64,000 bases of DNA from UBA4877 sp002399285 (GCA_036771835.1 DAIPGN010000007.1:57665-121664); one strand, 5' to 3'; positions 7,079 to 16,362 are shown, counted from the first letter of the stretch. Made by a program: numbers and translations. Notes: generated by a model not told the origin, from the letters alone.

Positions 7079-8353
7079 ATGTTTGTGGATAGGGCCAGGA
7101 TATATATAAAGGCCGGCGACGGCGGCAACGGGTTTATTTCATTCCGCAGAGAGAAGTTTGTCGCCTATGGCGGACCCGACGGCGGAGACGGCGGTAAGGG
7201 CGGCGATATAATATTTGTGGCCGACCCTAATCTGAAGACGCTGATGGATTTCAAATACAGGCAGCACTATAAGTCGGAAAACGGCGGCCACGGAATGGGC
7301 GGCAACAAGCACGGAAGGAATGGGAAAGACCTCGTTGTAAAAGTACCGGTGGGTACTGTCTTGAAAGACCCGGATACGGATGAAATATTATGCGATCTGG
7401 CACGGCCGGGCCAAAGAGTGATAGCCGCTCAGGGCGGCAAGGGCGGCAAGGGCAATGCCAGGTTCAAGTCCTCGGTGATGAAGGCGCCGCGCTTTGCTGA
7501 AAGCGGCGACGAGGGAGTGGAGAGGTGGCTGCTTCTAGAGCTCAAGCTTCTTGCGGATGTCGGTCTCATAGGTTTTCCCAATGCCGGAAAGTCTACGCTG
7601 CTGTCCGTATTGACTGCGGCCAGGCCGAAAATAGCGGACTATCCGTTCACCACGCTGACGCCCAATCTAGGCGTATGTTCATGGCATGATAAGAGCTTTG
7701 TCATAGCCGATATTCCCGGCCTCATCGAGGGAGCGCATGAGGGAGTGGGCCTCGGACATAATTTTCTGAGGCATATAGAGAGGACCAGGCTGCTGCTGCA
7801 TCTGGTCGATGTTTCCGGGATAGAGGGCAGGGAACCGATGGATGACTTTGAAAAGATAAACGATGAACTAAAGTATTATGACGAAAGTCTTGTTCAAAAG
7901 CCCCAGCTGGTCGTGGCGACAAAGATGGATGCCGTTGCCGACAGGGTGGAATATCAGAGGTTTAAGACCGCCGCTGAAGAAAGGGGTTACAAGGTCTACG
8001 GCATCTCATCCATGACGTCGGAAGGCATTGACGAGCTGCTGAATGATGTGGCCTCATATTTTAACGAAGAAAAGCAGGAGGATATTCCCCAGGAGGAGGG
8101 GATCGCCATAATACCGGCGCCTCCAAAGGAGATCGAGGAGCTGAATATCCAAGTTGAAGGCAATACCTACAGGATATCCGGCGCTATGATAGACAGACTG
8201 CTGAAGAGAGTGAATCTGACCGATGAAGATTCCCTCAGATACTTTCAGAACACGCTGCTAAAATATGGAGTGTTCGACCGGCTCAAAAAGGAAGGGCTGA
8301 AAAACGGGGACTTCATAAGCGTGAGGGACTTTGAATTTGAATATATGGAGTAG
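7079..8353 (+). CDS. obg: GTPase Obg/CgtA
   Basis: A 424-residue protein with the three-part Obg layout: a glycine-rich Obg fold at residues 1-158 (many GGxGGxGG turns), the GTPase domain from about 160 to 330 (GFPNAGKST P-loop, DIPGLIEGA, ATKMD) and a C-terminal OCT domain of about 75 residues. Obg binds the 50S subunit and takes part in ribosome assembly and stress control; in Bacillus it is also needed for Spo0A activation. It stands next to the Spo0B-like gene and shares its transcript. Confidence 0.97.
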   Translation: MFVDRARIYIKAGDGGNGFISFRREKFVAYGGPDGGDGGKGGDIIFVADPNLKTLMDFKYRQHYKSENGGHGMGGNKHGRNGKDLVVKVPVGTVLKDPDTDEILCDLARPGQRVIAAQGGKGGKGNARFKSSVMKAPRFAESGDEGVERWLLLELKLLADVGLIGFPNAGKSTLLSVLTAARPKIADYPFTTLTPNLGVCSWHDKSFVIADIPGLIEGAHEGVGLGHNFLRHIERTRLLLHLVDVSGIEGREPMDDFEKINDELKYYDESLVQKPQLVVATKMDAVADRVEYQRFKTAAEERGYKVYGISSMTSEGIDELLNDVASYFNEEKQEDIPQEEGIAIIPAPPKEIEELNIQVEGNTYRISGAMIDRLLKRVNLTDEDSLRYFQNTLLKYGVFDRLKKEGLKNGDFISVRDFEFEYME

Positions 8354-8361
8354 GTGACGAT

Positions 8362-8649
8362 ATGATAACAAGTAAGCAGAGGGCTATGCTGAGGTCCATG
8401 TCCAACGGCATAAAACCGGTGGCGAACATAGGCAAAGACGGTGTGGATGAAAATGTGCTCGCGTCGATCGACGCGGCGTTGGAAGCCAGGGAGCTCATCA
8501 AAGTCAACGTATTGGAAAATGCGCCCGGCACATGTAAGGAAACGGCAAGAGAGGTCGCCGCGGCTTTAAAGGCTGAGCCGGTGCAGGCGATAGGAAACAA
8601 ATTCGTATTATACAGGCGGTCGGTGAATAAACCCGGGATTGTGCTGTAA
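8362..8649 (+). CDS. yhbY: CRM-domain RNA-binding protein YhbY
   Basis: A 95-residue single CRM (YhbY) domain. The start MITSKQRAMLRSMSNGIKPV and the GxxG-type loop of NIGKDGVDE are typical. YhbY-type proteins bind pre-50S particles and assist ribosome assembly. Eight bases after obg, probably in the same operon. Confidence 0.9.
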   Translation: MITSKQRAMLRSMSNGIKPVANIGKDGVDENVLASIDAALEARELIKVNVLENAPGTCKETAREVAAALKAEPVQAIGNKFVLYRRSVNKPGIVL

Positions 8650-8693
8650 AGGGCGGTAATACCGGGGCCCGGGGTTGTTAAACTATTGTTAAC

Positions 8694-8723
8694 TTGTTAA
8701 ATGTACTCAATATATAGTATAAT
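8694..8723 (+). promoter_or_regulatory. Promoter for nadD
   Basis: TTGTTA at 8694-8699, an 18-base spacer and a perfect TATAAT at 8718-8723. It would give a leader of roughly 100 bases before nadD. The sequence before it has three closely spaced GTTAA repeats. Confidence 0.6.
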
Positions 8724-8831
8724 AATATAGTTATTTAATAGTACTGAATTTACAGGCTGACAGATGCCGCCGTTATATCAGGGCCATTGCAGGGTATCTT
8801 GCCCTATCGTGATGGATAAGGAGAGACGGAG

Positions 8832-9470
8832 ATGGATGATAATCGTATCAAAATAGGGATAATGGGGGGAACCTTCGATCCGATACATTACGGGCATTTG
8901 GTCACCGCAGAGGCGGTCAGATATAAATTCAACCTGTCCAAGGTCATCTTTGTGCCCTCGGGAAACCCGCCGCATAAAGTGGCCAGAGTAGTGACAAATA
9001 AAAAAGACAGATATATCATGACGGTGCTGGCTACCGTAACCAATCCAAACTGCGAAGTTTCTACGATCGAGCTCAATAAAGATGGTTATACCTACACGGT
9101 GGATACTATGAAAGAGTTCCGAAGTATATATGGAGATGATTACGAGTTTTACTTTATTACGGGTGCAGATGCTATCCTGGAGATACTCACATGGAAGGAT
9201 ATCGATACTCTTTTGGGCCTGTGCAATTTTGTGGCTGCAACGCGGCCGGGTTTTGACAATAAAGACCTCTATGACAAACTGGATGACATAGAGAAAAGAT
9301 ACGGAACGAGGATATTCAGGGTAGAAGTTCCGTCTCTTGCAATATCCTCTACGGATATAAGAAGACGGGTCGCGCAGGGAGAACCTATAAAATATCTTCT
9401 CCCCGAGGTGGTAGAAAGGTATATACAGAAAAATCATTTATATCGGGAGTGGTCACGTGCTGCCTTATGA
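8832..9470 (+). CDS. nadD: Nicotinate-nucleotide adenylyltransferase
   Basis: A 212-residue nucleotidyltransferase that joins nicotinate mononucleotide and ATP to make deamido-NAD. The N-terminal motif GGTFDPIHYGH (HxGH site) and the C-terminal ISSTDIRRR motif mark the NadD family. The start ATG follows AAGGAGAGACGGAG. Its end overlaps yqeK by 14 bases, as in many Firmicutes. Confidence 0.95.
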   Translation: MDDNRIKIGIMGGTFDPIHYGHLVTAEAVRYKFNLSKVIFVPSGNPPHKVARVVTNKKDRYIMTVLATVTNPNCEVSTIELNKDGYTYTVDTMKEFRSIYGDDYEFYFITGADAILEILTWKDIDTLLGLCNFVAATRPGFDNKDLYDKLDDIEKRYGTRIFRVEVPSLAISSTDIRRRVAQGEPIKYLLPEVVERYIQKNHLYREWSRAAL

Positions 9471-10038
9471 AGATATAAAGGAGAAATTGAGGACGATGCT
9501 TTCCCCGCATAGGTTTGCCCATTCATTGGGCGTAGAGGATATGGCGGTAAGGCTGGCCGAGAGATATGGAGCGGACGTCGAAAAGGTCAGGATCGCCGCC
9601 TTGGTGCATGACTGCGCCAAGGAAATACCCGAGGAAGAGCTGATAGATAGGGCCCATGAATATGGACTGCAATTGGATGAGATAAGCATTGTCGAAAAAG
9701 CTCTCATACACGGTCCGCTGGGAGCAAAGATCGCGCAGGCTTATTTTGGCATAGATGACGAAGAAATCCTTCATGCCATAGCGCTGCATACTACCGGCGG
9801 CAAAGATATGAATTTGATCGACAAGATCATCTATCTGTCGGATTTCATAGAGGAAGGCAGAAAGTATGACGGTGTAGCATACCTGAGAGAATTGGCGTTT
9901 GAAGATTTGAATACCGCACTTATAAAATCCTTTGATAATACTATTCAGTATGTCGTTTCTCTCAATTCTCTGCTGCACCCGAATACTATATTTGCAAGGA
10001 ACAGCTTGCTGATGGAAACGAGAAAAATGGGGGAATAG
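9457..10038 (+). CDS. yqeK: HD-domain bis(5'-nucleosyl)-tetraphosphatase YqeK
   Basis: A 193-residue HD hydrolase with a His in HRFAHSLGV, the paired VHDCAKE metal site, a further IHGPLGA histidine and a conserved Asp in YLSDFIEEGR. YqeK enzymes split Ap4A symmetrically to two ADP. It begins with GTG at 9457 inside nadD, after GGGAG. Translational coupling to nadD is likely. Confidence 0.92.
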   Translation: MLPYEDIKEKLRTMLSPHRFAHSLGVEDMAVRLAERYGADVEKVRIAALVHDCAKEIPEEELIDRAHEYGLQLDEISIVEKALIHGPLGAKIAQAYFGIDDEEILHAIALHTTGGKDMNLIDKIIYLSDFIEEGRKYDGVAYLRELAFEDLNTALIKSFDNTIQYVVSLNSLLHPNTIFARNSLLMETRKMGE

Positions 10039-10042
10039 ATCA

Positions 10043-11272
10043 ATGAAAAGGGTTCTCAAATACATTCTTATAGTGTTAGTATGCGTTATAATATTGAGCT
10101 TTACCGGTGCCTACGTATATTTAAAAAACTTAAATCCCGGATATGGGGACAGCGATACATCCGAAAGTGTCAATACGCCGAGGCCGGAAAAGAATAAACC
10201 TGTGAATATTTTGATTTTGGGTGTCGACGGGGTCAGCAAAAATGATAAGGGGCGATCCGATACCATAATGCTGTTATCCTATAATCCCGAATTGAAGAAG
10301 GCTAATTTGATTTCCATACCCAGGGATACCAGAATAAGGCTTGATAAGTACGGGTATCAAAAGATAAACGCCGCCTATGCCTATGAGGGTGTCCAGGGCG
10401 GTATGGATGCGGTATCGGATCTCCTCGGAATACCGGTGCATTACTATGTAAAGATAGATTATGAAGGTTTTATCAAATTGGTGGACGATGTCGGCGGCGT
10501 AAAAGTGAATGTGCCGATCGATATGAATTATAATGATAGAGCGGGCAACCTGCATATAAACCTGAAGAAGGGCGAACAGGTCCTGGACGGTGAGCAGGCC
10601 CTCGGTCTGGTGCGTTTCAGAAAGGGATATTTCAATCAGGATTTGGGAAGAATAGAGACCCAGCAATTGTTCATGGATGCCTTTATCGACAAGGTGACTA
10701 GCCCTTCAATTCTTTTAAAAGCCCAAAAAATGATGGGGACCATAAGCAACTATGTGGAGACCAATATGAAGCCTATGGAAATATTGGGCTATTTGGATGA
10801 CGCCAATCAGGCCAGGAAGAATATCAAGATGTATACGCTGCCCGGCGACGCACAGTATATTGGAAACGTATCATATTATATTGTAAATCAGAACGATGTT
10901 AACAAGATCCTCCAGGAAGTAAATACCGAGGGTTCCGTGAGCAACAGCAGTTCGTCCACGGAGGCGGAAGAGATCGTTAAAAAGTACGGTCTTGACCCGG
11001 AGGACATAAGCGTCGAGGTTTTAAACGGCGGAGCGCCTGCGGGCTCGGCTACCGAGCTGGGTGATATCCTAAAGGGATATGGTTTTGACGTCAAGCGCAT
11101 TTCAAATATTTCCGGAACGGAATATCATAATACGCAGGTCATAAATCGCAATGAAAATATAAAGACGGGCAAGATGATATCCGAAATGATAACGGGTTCG
11201 GTTTTGGTCAATGACCCCGACCAGTCGGCCGATGTGGATGTGACTTTGATAGTCGGGAAAAATTATAAATAG
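10043..11272 (+). CDS. LytR-CpsA-Psr (LCP) family cell wall polymer ligase
   Basis: A 409-residue membrane-anchored protein: short basic N-terminus, one membrane helix at about residues 6-28, an acidic linker, an LCP catalytic domain from about 50 to 220 with the conserved SDTIMLLSYNP and SIPRDTRI blocks, and a C-terminal LytR_C domain from about 310 with VEVLNGGAPAGSATELGDIL. LCP proteins move teichoic-acid-like polymers or sugars from lipid carriers to peptidoglycan outside the membrane. Its place between yqeK and rsfS is common in clostridia. Confidence 0.9.
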   Translation: MKRVLKYILIVLVCVIILSFTGAYVYLKNLNPGYGDSDTSESVNTPRPEKNKPVNILILGVDGVSKNDKGRSDTIMLLSYNPELKKANLISIPRDTRIRLDKYGYQKINAAYAYEGVQGGMDAVSDLLGIPVHYYVKIDYEGFIKLVDDVGGVKVNVPIDMNYNDRAGNLHINLKKGEQVLDGEQALGLVRFRKGYFNQDLGRIETQQLFMDAFIDKVTSPSILLKAQKMMGTISNYVETNMKPMEILGYLDDANQARKNIKMYTLPGDAQYIGNVSYYIVNQNDVNKILQEVNTEGSVSNSSSSTEAEEIVKKYGLDPEDISVEVLNGGAPAGSATELGDILKGYGFDVKRISNISGTEYHNTQVINRNENIKTGKMISEMITGSVLVNDPDQSADVDVTLIVGKNYK

Positions 11273-11291
11273 AATTTGGAGGGATGCATTT

Positions 11292-11639
11292 TTGCTTAAC
11301 GAACCTTTGGAAATAGCCGAGTACATTGCAAGGGTAATGGACGACAAGAAGGCTGAGGATATAGAGGTGTTGGAAATCAAAACTCTGACGGTGATCGCCG
11401 ATTATTTTGTGATATGCACCGGGAAAAGTTCGACCCAGGTTTCGTCCATATGTGATGAAATTCAGGAAAAGATGGAGGGACAGGGAATAAGGGCCGGGCA
11501 TATAGAAGGCTTAAGAGGCAACAACTGGATACTGATGGATTACGGCAGCGTGGTGGCACACATCTTCAGCCCGGCCGACAGAGATTTTTATAAATTGGAT
11601 AGGGTATGGGCTGATGCTAAACAGCTCGATTTTAAATAA
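11292..11639 (+). CDS. rsfS: Ribosomal silencing factor RsfS
   Basis: A 115-residue protein of the RsfS/YbeB/Iojap family, which binds L14 and keeps the subunits apart in starved cells. It shows the family core VIADYFVICTGKSSTQVSSI and GWGNNW-like EGLRGNNWILMDYGSVVAHIF, split here over two conserved blocks. The start is TTG at 11292, eight bases after GGAGGGA; the ATG at 11284 is out of frame. Confidence 0.93.
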   Translation: MLNEPLEIAEYIARVMDDKKAEDIEVLEIKTLTVIADYFVICTGKSSTQVSSICDEIQEKMEGQGIRAGHIEGLRGNNWILMDYGSVVAHIFSPADRDFYKLDRVWADAKQLDFK

Positions 11640-11642
11640 GTC

Positions 11643-11671
11643 TTGACAGAATTTAATGTATTCTATATAAT
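11643..11671 (+). promoter_or_regulatory. Consensus promoter for the leuS T-box leader
   Basis: A perfect TTGACA at 11643-11648, a 17-base spacer and a perfect TATAAT at 11666-11671, directly after the rsfS stop. Confidence 0.9.
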
Positions 11672-11697
11672 AAATAGCAATTAAAAAATAATAGCAA

Positions 11698-11886
11698 ACT
11701 ATGAGGAATAGTAAAATACCGCCGTTTTTAAGAGAGCCGGTGAAGTGGTGCAAACCGGCAGGCGGGGTATTTGAACTCACTTCATGTGAAGGTATTGTGA
11801 GCTATCGAGAGGGCCTTTTGGCCAATTAGGGTGGTACCGCGGGTTTAATAGACTCGTCCCTATTTGGGATGGGTCTTTATTTTTAT
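11698..11886 (+). promoter_or_regulatory. T-box riboswitch, leucine-specific, before leuS
   Basis: Stem I can be traced: base helix ATGAGG (11701-11706) with CTTCAT (11780-11785), the AGTA motif at about 11710, the AGAGAGCCGG...GGTG...CCGGCA distal arm, and a specifier loop GAACTCA with the Leu codon CTC at 11776-11778. The T-box core AGGGTGGTACCGCGGG is at 11828-11843. It is followed by a terminator of 11 pairs, AGACTCGTCCC (11850-11860) with GGGATGGGTCT (11866-11876), and a U-rich run. Uncharged tRNA-Leu should favour the antiterminator and so switch on leuS. Confidence 0.93.
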
Positions 11887-11902
11887 ATTGGAGGGACTTC
11901 AT

Positions 11903-14368
11903 ATGGATTATAATTTTAAGGAGATTGAGAGTAAATGGCAGAAGTACTGGGACGATAAAAATTTTTATAAAGCCGATGAAGCAGGCGATAAGCCTAAATA
12001 CTACGCTCTGGAGATGTTTCCCTATCCTTCGGGACGGCTGCACATGGGGCACGTGAGGAATTATTCCATCGGAGACGTGATAGCCAGATATAAGAGGATG
12101 AGAGGCTACAATGTGCTGCATCCGATGGGATGGGATGCCTTCGGGCTGCCTGCGGAGAATGCAGCCATAAAGAACGGCATACATCCGAGCACATGGACCT
12201 GGAACAACATAGACAATATGAGAGCACAGCTCAAGAGTCTGGGCATAAGCTATGACTGGGACAGAGAGGTGGCTACCTGCCATCCCGAGTACTATAGATG
12301 GACTGAATGGCTGTTTTTACAGCTTTACAAAAAAGGCCTGGCCTACAGGAAGAAGTCGTCGGTGAACTGGTGTCCTTCATGTAAGACGGTGCTTGCCAAT
12401 GAGCAGGTGGTGGACGGCAAATGCGAGCGCTGCGGCACCGTAATAAGAAAGAAGGAACTGGAACAGTGGTTCTTCAAGATAACCGACTACGCCGACAAGT
12501 TATTGGAGGGCCTGGACAGACTGCCGGGCTGGCCGGATAAGGTCAAGATAATGCAGAGGAACTGGATAGGCAGGAGCGAGGGTGCCGAAATCAATTTCAG
12601 GACGGAGACTGGGGAAGAGATAAAGATATTTACCACCAGGCCGGATACCGTATTCGGAGTATCCTATATAGTGCTTGCCCCCGAACATCCCTTGGTGGCA
12701 AAACTGGTAAAGGGCACAGAATATGAAAAAACCGTAAACGATTATATATATGAACTTCAGGCAATGAACGAGATAACGCGGACGTCTTCCGAGACGGAAA
12801 AGACGGGCATGTTTATAGGCAGCTATGCCGTGAATCCCCTGAACGGCGAGAGGATACCCATATGGATCGCCAATTATGTGCTGATGGAGTACGGCACCGG
12901 GGCCGTGATGGGAGTACCTGCCCATGATGAGAGGGACTTTGCATTTGCCAAAAAGTATGATCTGCCTGTAAAAATAGTCATACGGCCGGAGGGCGAGAAT
13001 CTCACGCCGGAGACCATGACGAATGCCTATACCGGCGACGGTATCATGGTAAATTCCCACGGTTTTGACGGCATGACTTCAGGGGAGATGTTGGGTAAGA
13101 TCAGCAATCATATAGAAGAGAAGGGATATGGTAAGAAGAAGGTAAACTATAAGCTCAGGGACTGGCTGATATCCCGTCAGAGATACTGGGGCGCGCCTAT
13201 ACCCATCGTCTACTGCGACCATTGCGGAGCCGTACCCGTGCCGGAGGAGGATCTGCCCGTACTCCTTCCCGAAAACGTCGCTTTCACCGGAAAGGGTGAA
13301 TCGCCGTTGTCCGAATGTGAGCCGTTTGTAAACACTACCTGTCCTAAATGCGGCCGGCCGGCCAGAAGGGAGACGGATACCATGGACACCTTTATGTGTT
13401 CTTCATGGTACTTTGAGAGGTATACCGATCCCAGAAATGAGGAAAGACCCTTTGACTTTGACAGGGCAAAGTACTGGCTGCCGGTGGATCAGTATGTGGG
13501 CGGCGTGGAACATGCCATACTTCATCTGATGTATGCGCGGTTCTTTACAAAGTTTCTCTATGATATCGGCTTGGCGCCTGTCGATGAGCCGTTTACTAAT
13601 CTGCTGACCCAGGGCATGGTGCTCAAGGATGGGATCAAGATGTCCAAGTCCAAGGGAAACATAGTGAGTCCCGAAGAGATAGTGGCGAAATATGGCGCCG
13701 ATACCACAAGACTGTTTGTGCTGTTCGCAGCGCCCCCCGAGAGGGACCTGGAATGGAACGATCAGGGAGTGGAGGGATGTTATAGGTTTTTAAGCAGGGT
13801 ATATAAGCAGGTAAGCGATATGAAGGACAGATATATCCAGAGCGGGTGGGATTTTGACGATCTGGATGACGAGGATAAGAGACTGAGGTTTAAGACGCAC
13901 AGTACGATAAAGAAGGTAACCTCGGACATGGACGGGAAATTCGGTTTTAATACGGCGATAAGTGCGATCATGGAGTTATCCAATGCATTGAACGATTACA
14001 CGGCGTCAAAGCGGGAACATGCAAACAGCGGCGTGGTGAGCGAGCTCATATGCAATATGCTTATAATGCTGGCCCCGTTTGCACCTCATATGACCGAAGA
14101 GCTTTGGCATGACCTGGGCCACAAAGACAGTATACATCGGCAGGCCTGGCCGGGTTTTGACGAGAGCGCATTGACCCGGGATGAGACGGAGGTAGTGATC
14201 CAGGTGAGCGGAAAGGTAAGGGGCAAACTCAACGTGCCTTCCGGTGCGGATGATGAGACGGTAAAGAAGCTGGCATTGGAGAATGAAAGGATCAGATCAT
14301 TTATTAATGATAAACCCATAAAGAACGTAATAGTAATACCCGGAAGGTTGATAAATATCGTAGTATAG
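11903..14368 (+). CDS. leuS: Leucyl-tRNA synthetase
   Basis: An 821-residue class I synthetase. The ATG at 11903 follows GGAGGGA; an upstream in-frame ATG at 11864 lies inside the terminator and is rejected. Seen in order: the HIGH-type motif PYPSGRLHMGH at about residues 40-50, zinc-binding cysteines (CPSC, CERC), the CP1 editing domain with TTRPDT and GTGAVMGVPAHDERD, the second zinc-like pair CDHC and CPKC, and the KMSKS loop GIKMSKSKGN. Expression is set by the leucine T-box. Confidence 0.98.
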   Translation: MDYNFKEIESKWQKYWDDKNFYKADEAGDKPKYYALEMFPYPSGRLHMGHVRNYSIGDVIARYKRMRGYNVLHPMGWDAFGLPAENAAIKNGIHPSTWTWNNIDNMRAQLKSLGISYDWDREVATCHPEYYRWTEWLFLQLYKKGLAYRKKSSVNWCPSCKTVLANEQVVDGKCERCGTVIRKKELEQWFFKITDYADKLLEGLDRLPGWPDKVKIMQRNWIGRSEGAEINFRTETGEEIKIFTTRPDTVFGVSYIVLAPEHPLVAKLVKGTEYEKTVNDYIYELQAMNEITRTSSETEKTGMFIGSYAVNPLNGERIPIWIANYVLMEYGTGAVMGVPAHDERDFAFAKKYDLPVKIVIRPEGENLTPETMTNAYTGDGIMVNSHGFDGMTSGEMLGKISNHIEEKGYGKKKVNYKLRDWLISRQRYWGAPIPIVYCDHCGAVPVPEEDLPVLLPENVAFTGKGESPLSECEPFVNTTCPKCGRPARRETDTMDTFMCSSWYFERYTDPRNEERPFDFDRAKYWLPVDQYVGGVEHAILHLMYARFFTKFLYDIGLAPVDEPFTNLLTQGMVLKDGIKMSKSKGNIVSPEEIVAKYGADTTRLFVLFAAPPERDLEWNDQGVEGCYRFLSRVYKQVSDMKDRYIQSGWDFDDLDDEDKRLRFKTHSTIKKVTSDMDGKFGFNTAISAIMELSNALNDYTASKREHANSGVVSELICNMLIMLAPFAPHMTEELWHDLGHKDSIHRQAWPGFDESALTRDETEVVIQVSGKVRGKLNVPSGADDETVKKLALENERIRSFINDKPIKNVIVIPGRLINIVV

Positions 14369-14441
14369 GCTATTGGATCAGTGGGATATATAATTGCATG
14401 GATGCATAAAAGTATTTATATTTTAGGGGGATATAAATAAA

Positions 14442-15104
14442 ATGGGTAATAGTTATAATCCTTTACTCGATAGTTTTGTACCGTTGGTAGAGGCGCTGGG
14501 AAAGATGTTTGGCAAGAATTGCGAGGTCGTTCTGCACGATATAAGCAATCCTCAGAAGTCCATAGTCGCCATAGCCAACGGTCATGTGACCGGACGAACG
14601 GTGGGCGGGCCGATGACAGATTATGGCCTGGTAAATTTGAGGGAAGGCAGGTATGAGGATGAGATCAATTACAGAAGCATGGGAAAAGACGGGAAGATAT
14701 TAAAATCCAGCACTATTTTCATAAAGGATGAAAACAAGAATGCCATAGGCTGTATATGCATCAATTATGACATGTCGGAAATGGAGATGCTGAAGAACAT
14801 GCTGGCCGAAATATGTGGCACCGAATCCGATAATTTTCAGGTCGTGGATGAAAGTTTCAACGACGACGTAAACAACGTCCTTGCCAATATAGTGAGCAGT
14901 ACCCTGGATAATTTTGGGAAGCCCGTCAATTATATGGTAAAGGATGACAAAGTAAATGTGGTCAGGGTATTGGACTCCAAAGGCGTTTTCCTCATCAAGG
15001 GGTCCGTCGACTATGTGGCCAAGGTCCTGTGTGTCTCACGATATACGATTTACAACTACCTTGATGAAATAAAGGGTTCATCGGATCAAGCAGGCGGCAA
15101 ATGA
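14442..15104 (+). CDS. YheO-like PAS/HTH transcriptional regulator
   Basis: A 220-residue protein with an N-terminal YheO-like PAS domain (SFVPLVEALGKMFGKNCEVVLHDIS and IANGHVTGRTVGGPMTD, followed by IGCICINYDMS) and a C-terminal helix-turn-helix of the HTH_22 type (GVFLIKGSVDYVAKVLCVSRYTIYNYLDEI). The family includes DNA-binding regulators of unknown ligand; the target genes cannot be read from the sequence. It has its own ribosome binding site AGGGGGATA, 73 bases after leuS, and ends inside a terminator hairpin. Confidence 0.8.
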   Translation: MGNSYNPLLDSFVPLVEALGKMFGKNCEVVLHDISNPQKSIVAIANGHVTGRTVGGPMTDYGLVNLREGRYEDEINYRSMGKDGKILKSSTIFIKDENKNAIGCICINYDMSEMEMLKNMLAEICGTESDNFQVVDESFNDDVNNVLANIVSSTLDNFGKPVNYMVKDDKVNVVRVLDSKGVFLIKGSVDYVAKVLCVSRYTIYNYLDEIKGSSDQAGGK

Positions 15105-15127
15105 TTTGTCACCTGCTTGTCTTTTTA
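15087..15127 (+). terminator. Terminator shared with two convergent stop codons
   Basis: CAAGCAGG (15087-15094) pairs with CCTGCTTG (15112-15119), then after one mismatch GGCAAA pairs with TTTGTC, with TGA in the loop, followed by TCTTTTT. The stop of the PAS/HTH gene lies in the loop and the stop of the convergent dacF gene lies in the right arm. The U-run favours plus-strand termination; no matching run is seen for the minus strand. Confidence 0.85.
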
Positions 15128-16362
15128 AAGATATATCTTTTATGCCGGTTAAGGTGAGAAATAAGTTCGAGTATAAGTGCTGCCAACAGCAGGATCAGTA
15201 TTACCAGAAGTATTCGTACGGTGCGGTTCGGATTATTTTTTTCCGCTGCATTGACCTGATTGACTTTGCCGAACCAGCTCCTCTGATATGTATTGTCTGT
15301 TATCAGGTCCACCTTGCCTATGAGCTTTCCGTCGATATAATATTCCAGTTTGCCCAGGACGGCGCCCGACTGTATGGGAAAGGATACTTCCTCGTCCAAA
15401 CGTATCTTTTTGGTTATGTCTTTTTTACCGTCCGGGATCGCGGCGATAAACTTTTCATCGGTCTTCAGAGGTATCTCGAGGTTCTTAAGTTTCATGGCCG
15501 TCACTATCTGGTCTTTTTCATTTATGGTTACCAGGCTGTAATTGTCATAGCCGTAATCCAGCAGTTTTATCGCGTCTTCCCACACGGCCGTACCTTTGGC
15601 CCCCATTATTACGGCTATCAATCTGTGCCCGTCTCTTGTGGCGCTGGCGACCAAGGTATGGTCTGACTTTGTGGTATATCCCGTCTTTACTCCATCCGCA
15701 CCCTCGTATTTGTACTTTGAATTCAGCAATAGCTTGTTTTCGGGGTACAGCTCTCTTACCTTATCGAATTTGTTGGTGGGCTGTATCACGTATTTAGGAG
15801 TTGTCACTATGGTCCTGAAGGTTTTATTTTTCATGGCGTATCTGGCTATCATAGCCATATCCTTTGCCGTGGTGTAATGATCATCATCGTGTAATCCATT
15901 AGGATTGGTGAAATGCGTATTTTTAGCGCCTATTTCCGCTGCCTTTTCATTCATCATTTCCGCAAAATCATCCACGCTGCCGCTTATATGATCGGCTATG
16001 ACTATGGCGGAATCATTGGCGGAAGAAATGAGAAGGCTGTATACCAGGTCCTTCATTGAAAGAACTTCTCCGGGCGATATGTATATTTTATTTCCCGCTG
16101 TGTTCAGCACGTCATCCCCCGCCGTCACGCTGTCGTTGAGATTTGAATTTTCCAGTGCTATAATAGCAGTGAGTATTTTTGTAACGCTTGCCGGATACAT
16201 CTTCTGGTCCCCATTTTTTTCATATAGTATTTGCCCCGTGTTGTAATCCATAAGCACGGCGGACGGGGCGGATACGTCAATTTCGGCGGCATATGTGCTG
16301 CTGCAAGGTATTGCGGTTAAAACTGCTGCGGTAAGTATGAATAAAGCTAAGAGTTTTTTCAT
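15109..16362 (-). CDS. dacF: D-alanyl-D-alanine carboxypeptidase, class A low-molecular-weight PBP
   Basis: A 417-residue S11 peptidase. Signal peptide at residues 1-25, then the three penicillin-binding motifs: the SVTK box in PASVTKILTA, the SAN box in SSANDSA and the KTG box in DGVKTGYTTKS. A C-terminal beta domain (about 290-370) and a final membrane segment (VRILLVILILLLAALILEL) follow, which anchors the enzyme with its active site outside. It trims the terminal D-Ala of peptidoglycan stem peptides. The vegetative (dacA) and spore (dacF, dacB) types are hard to separate, so the symbol is tentative. GGAGG lies before the ATG; a TGGTATACT extended -10 lies upstream on the minus strand at 16395-16403. 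Confidence 0.9.
   Translation of the reverse strand: MKKLLALFILTAAVLTAIPCSSTYAAEIDVSAPSAVLMDYNTGQILYEKNGDQKMYPASVTKILTAIIALENSNLNDSVTAGDDVLNTAGNKIYISPGEVLSMKDLVYSLLISSANDSAIVIADHISGSVDDFAEMMNEKAAEIGAKNTHFTNPNGLHDDDHYTTAKDMAMIARYAMKNKTFRTIVTTPKYVIQPTNKFDKVRELYPENKLLLNSKYKYEGADGVKTGYTTKSDHTLVASATRDGHRLIAVIMGAKGTAVWEDAIKLLDYGYDNYSLVTINEKDQIVTAMKLKNLEIPLKTDEKFIAAIPDGKKDITKKIRLDEEVSFPIQSGAVLGKLEYYIDGKLIGKVDLITDNTYQRSWFGKVNQVNAAEKNNPNRTVRILLVILILLLAALILELISHLNRHKRYIFKKTSR

Noticed and set aside
8650..8700. Terminator after yhbY (CCGG-rich palindrome near 8663-8674)
   Set aside because: The stem is only four pairs with a tight loop and no U-run follows.
8764..8850. Small frame before nadD starting at ATG 8764
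   Set aside because: No good ribosome site, overlaps nadD and has no recognisable content.
11864..11902. Upstream ATG for leuS
   Set aside because: It lies inside the T-box terminator; the ATG at 11903 has GGAGGGA and the family N-terminus.
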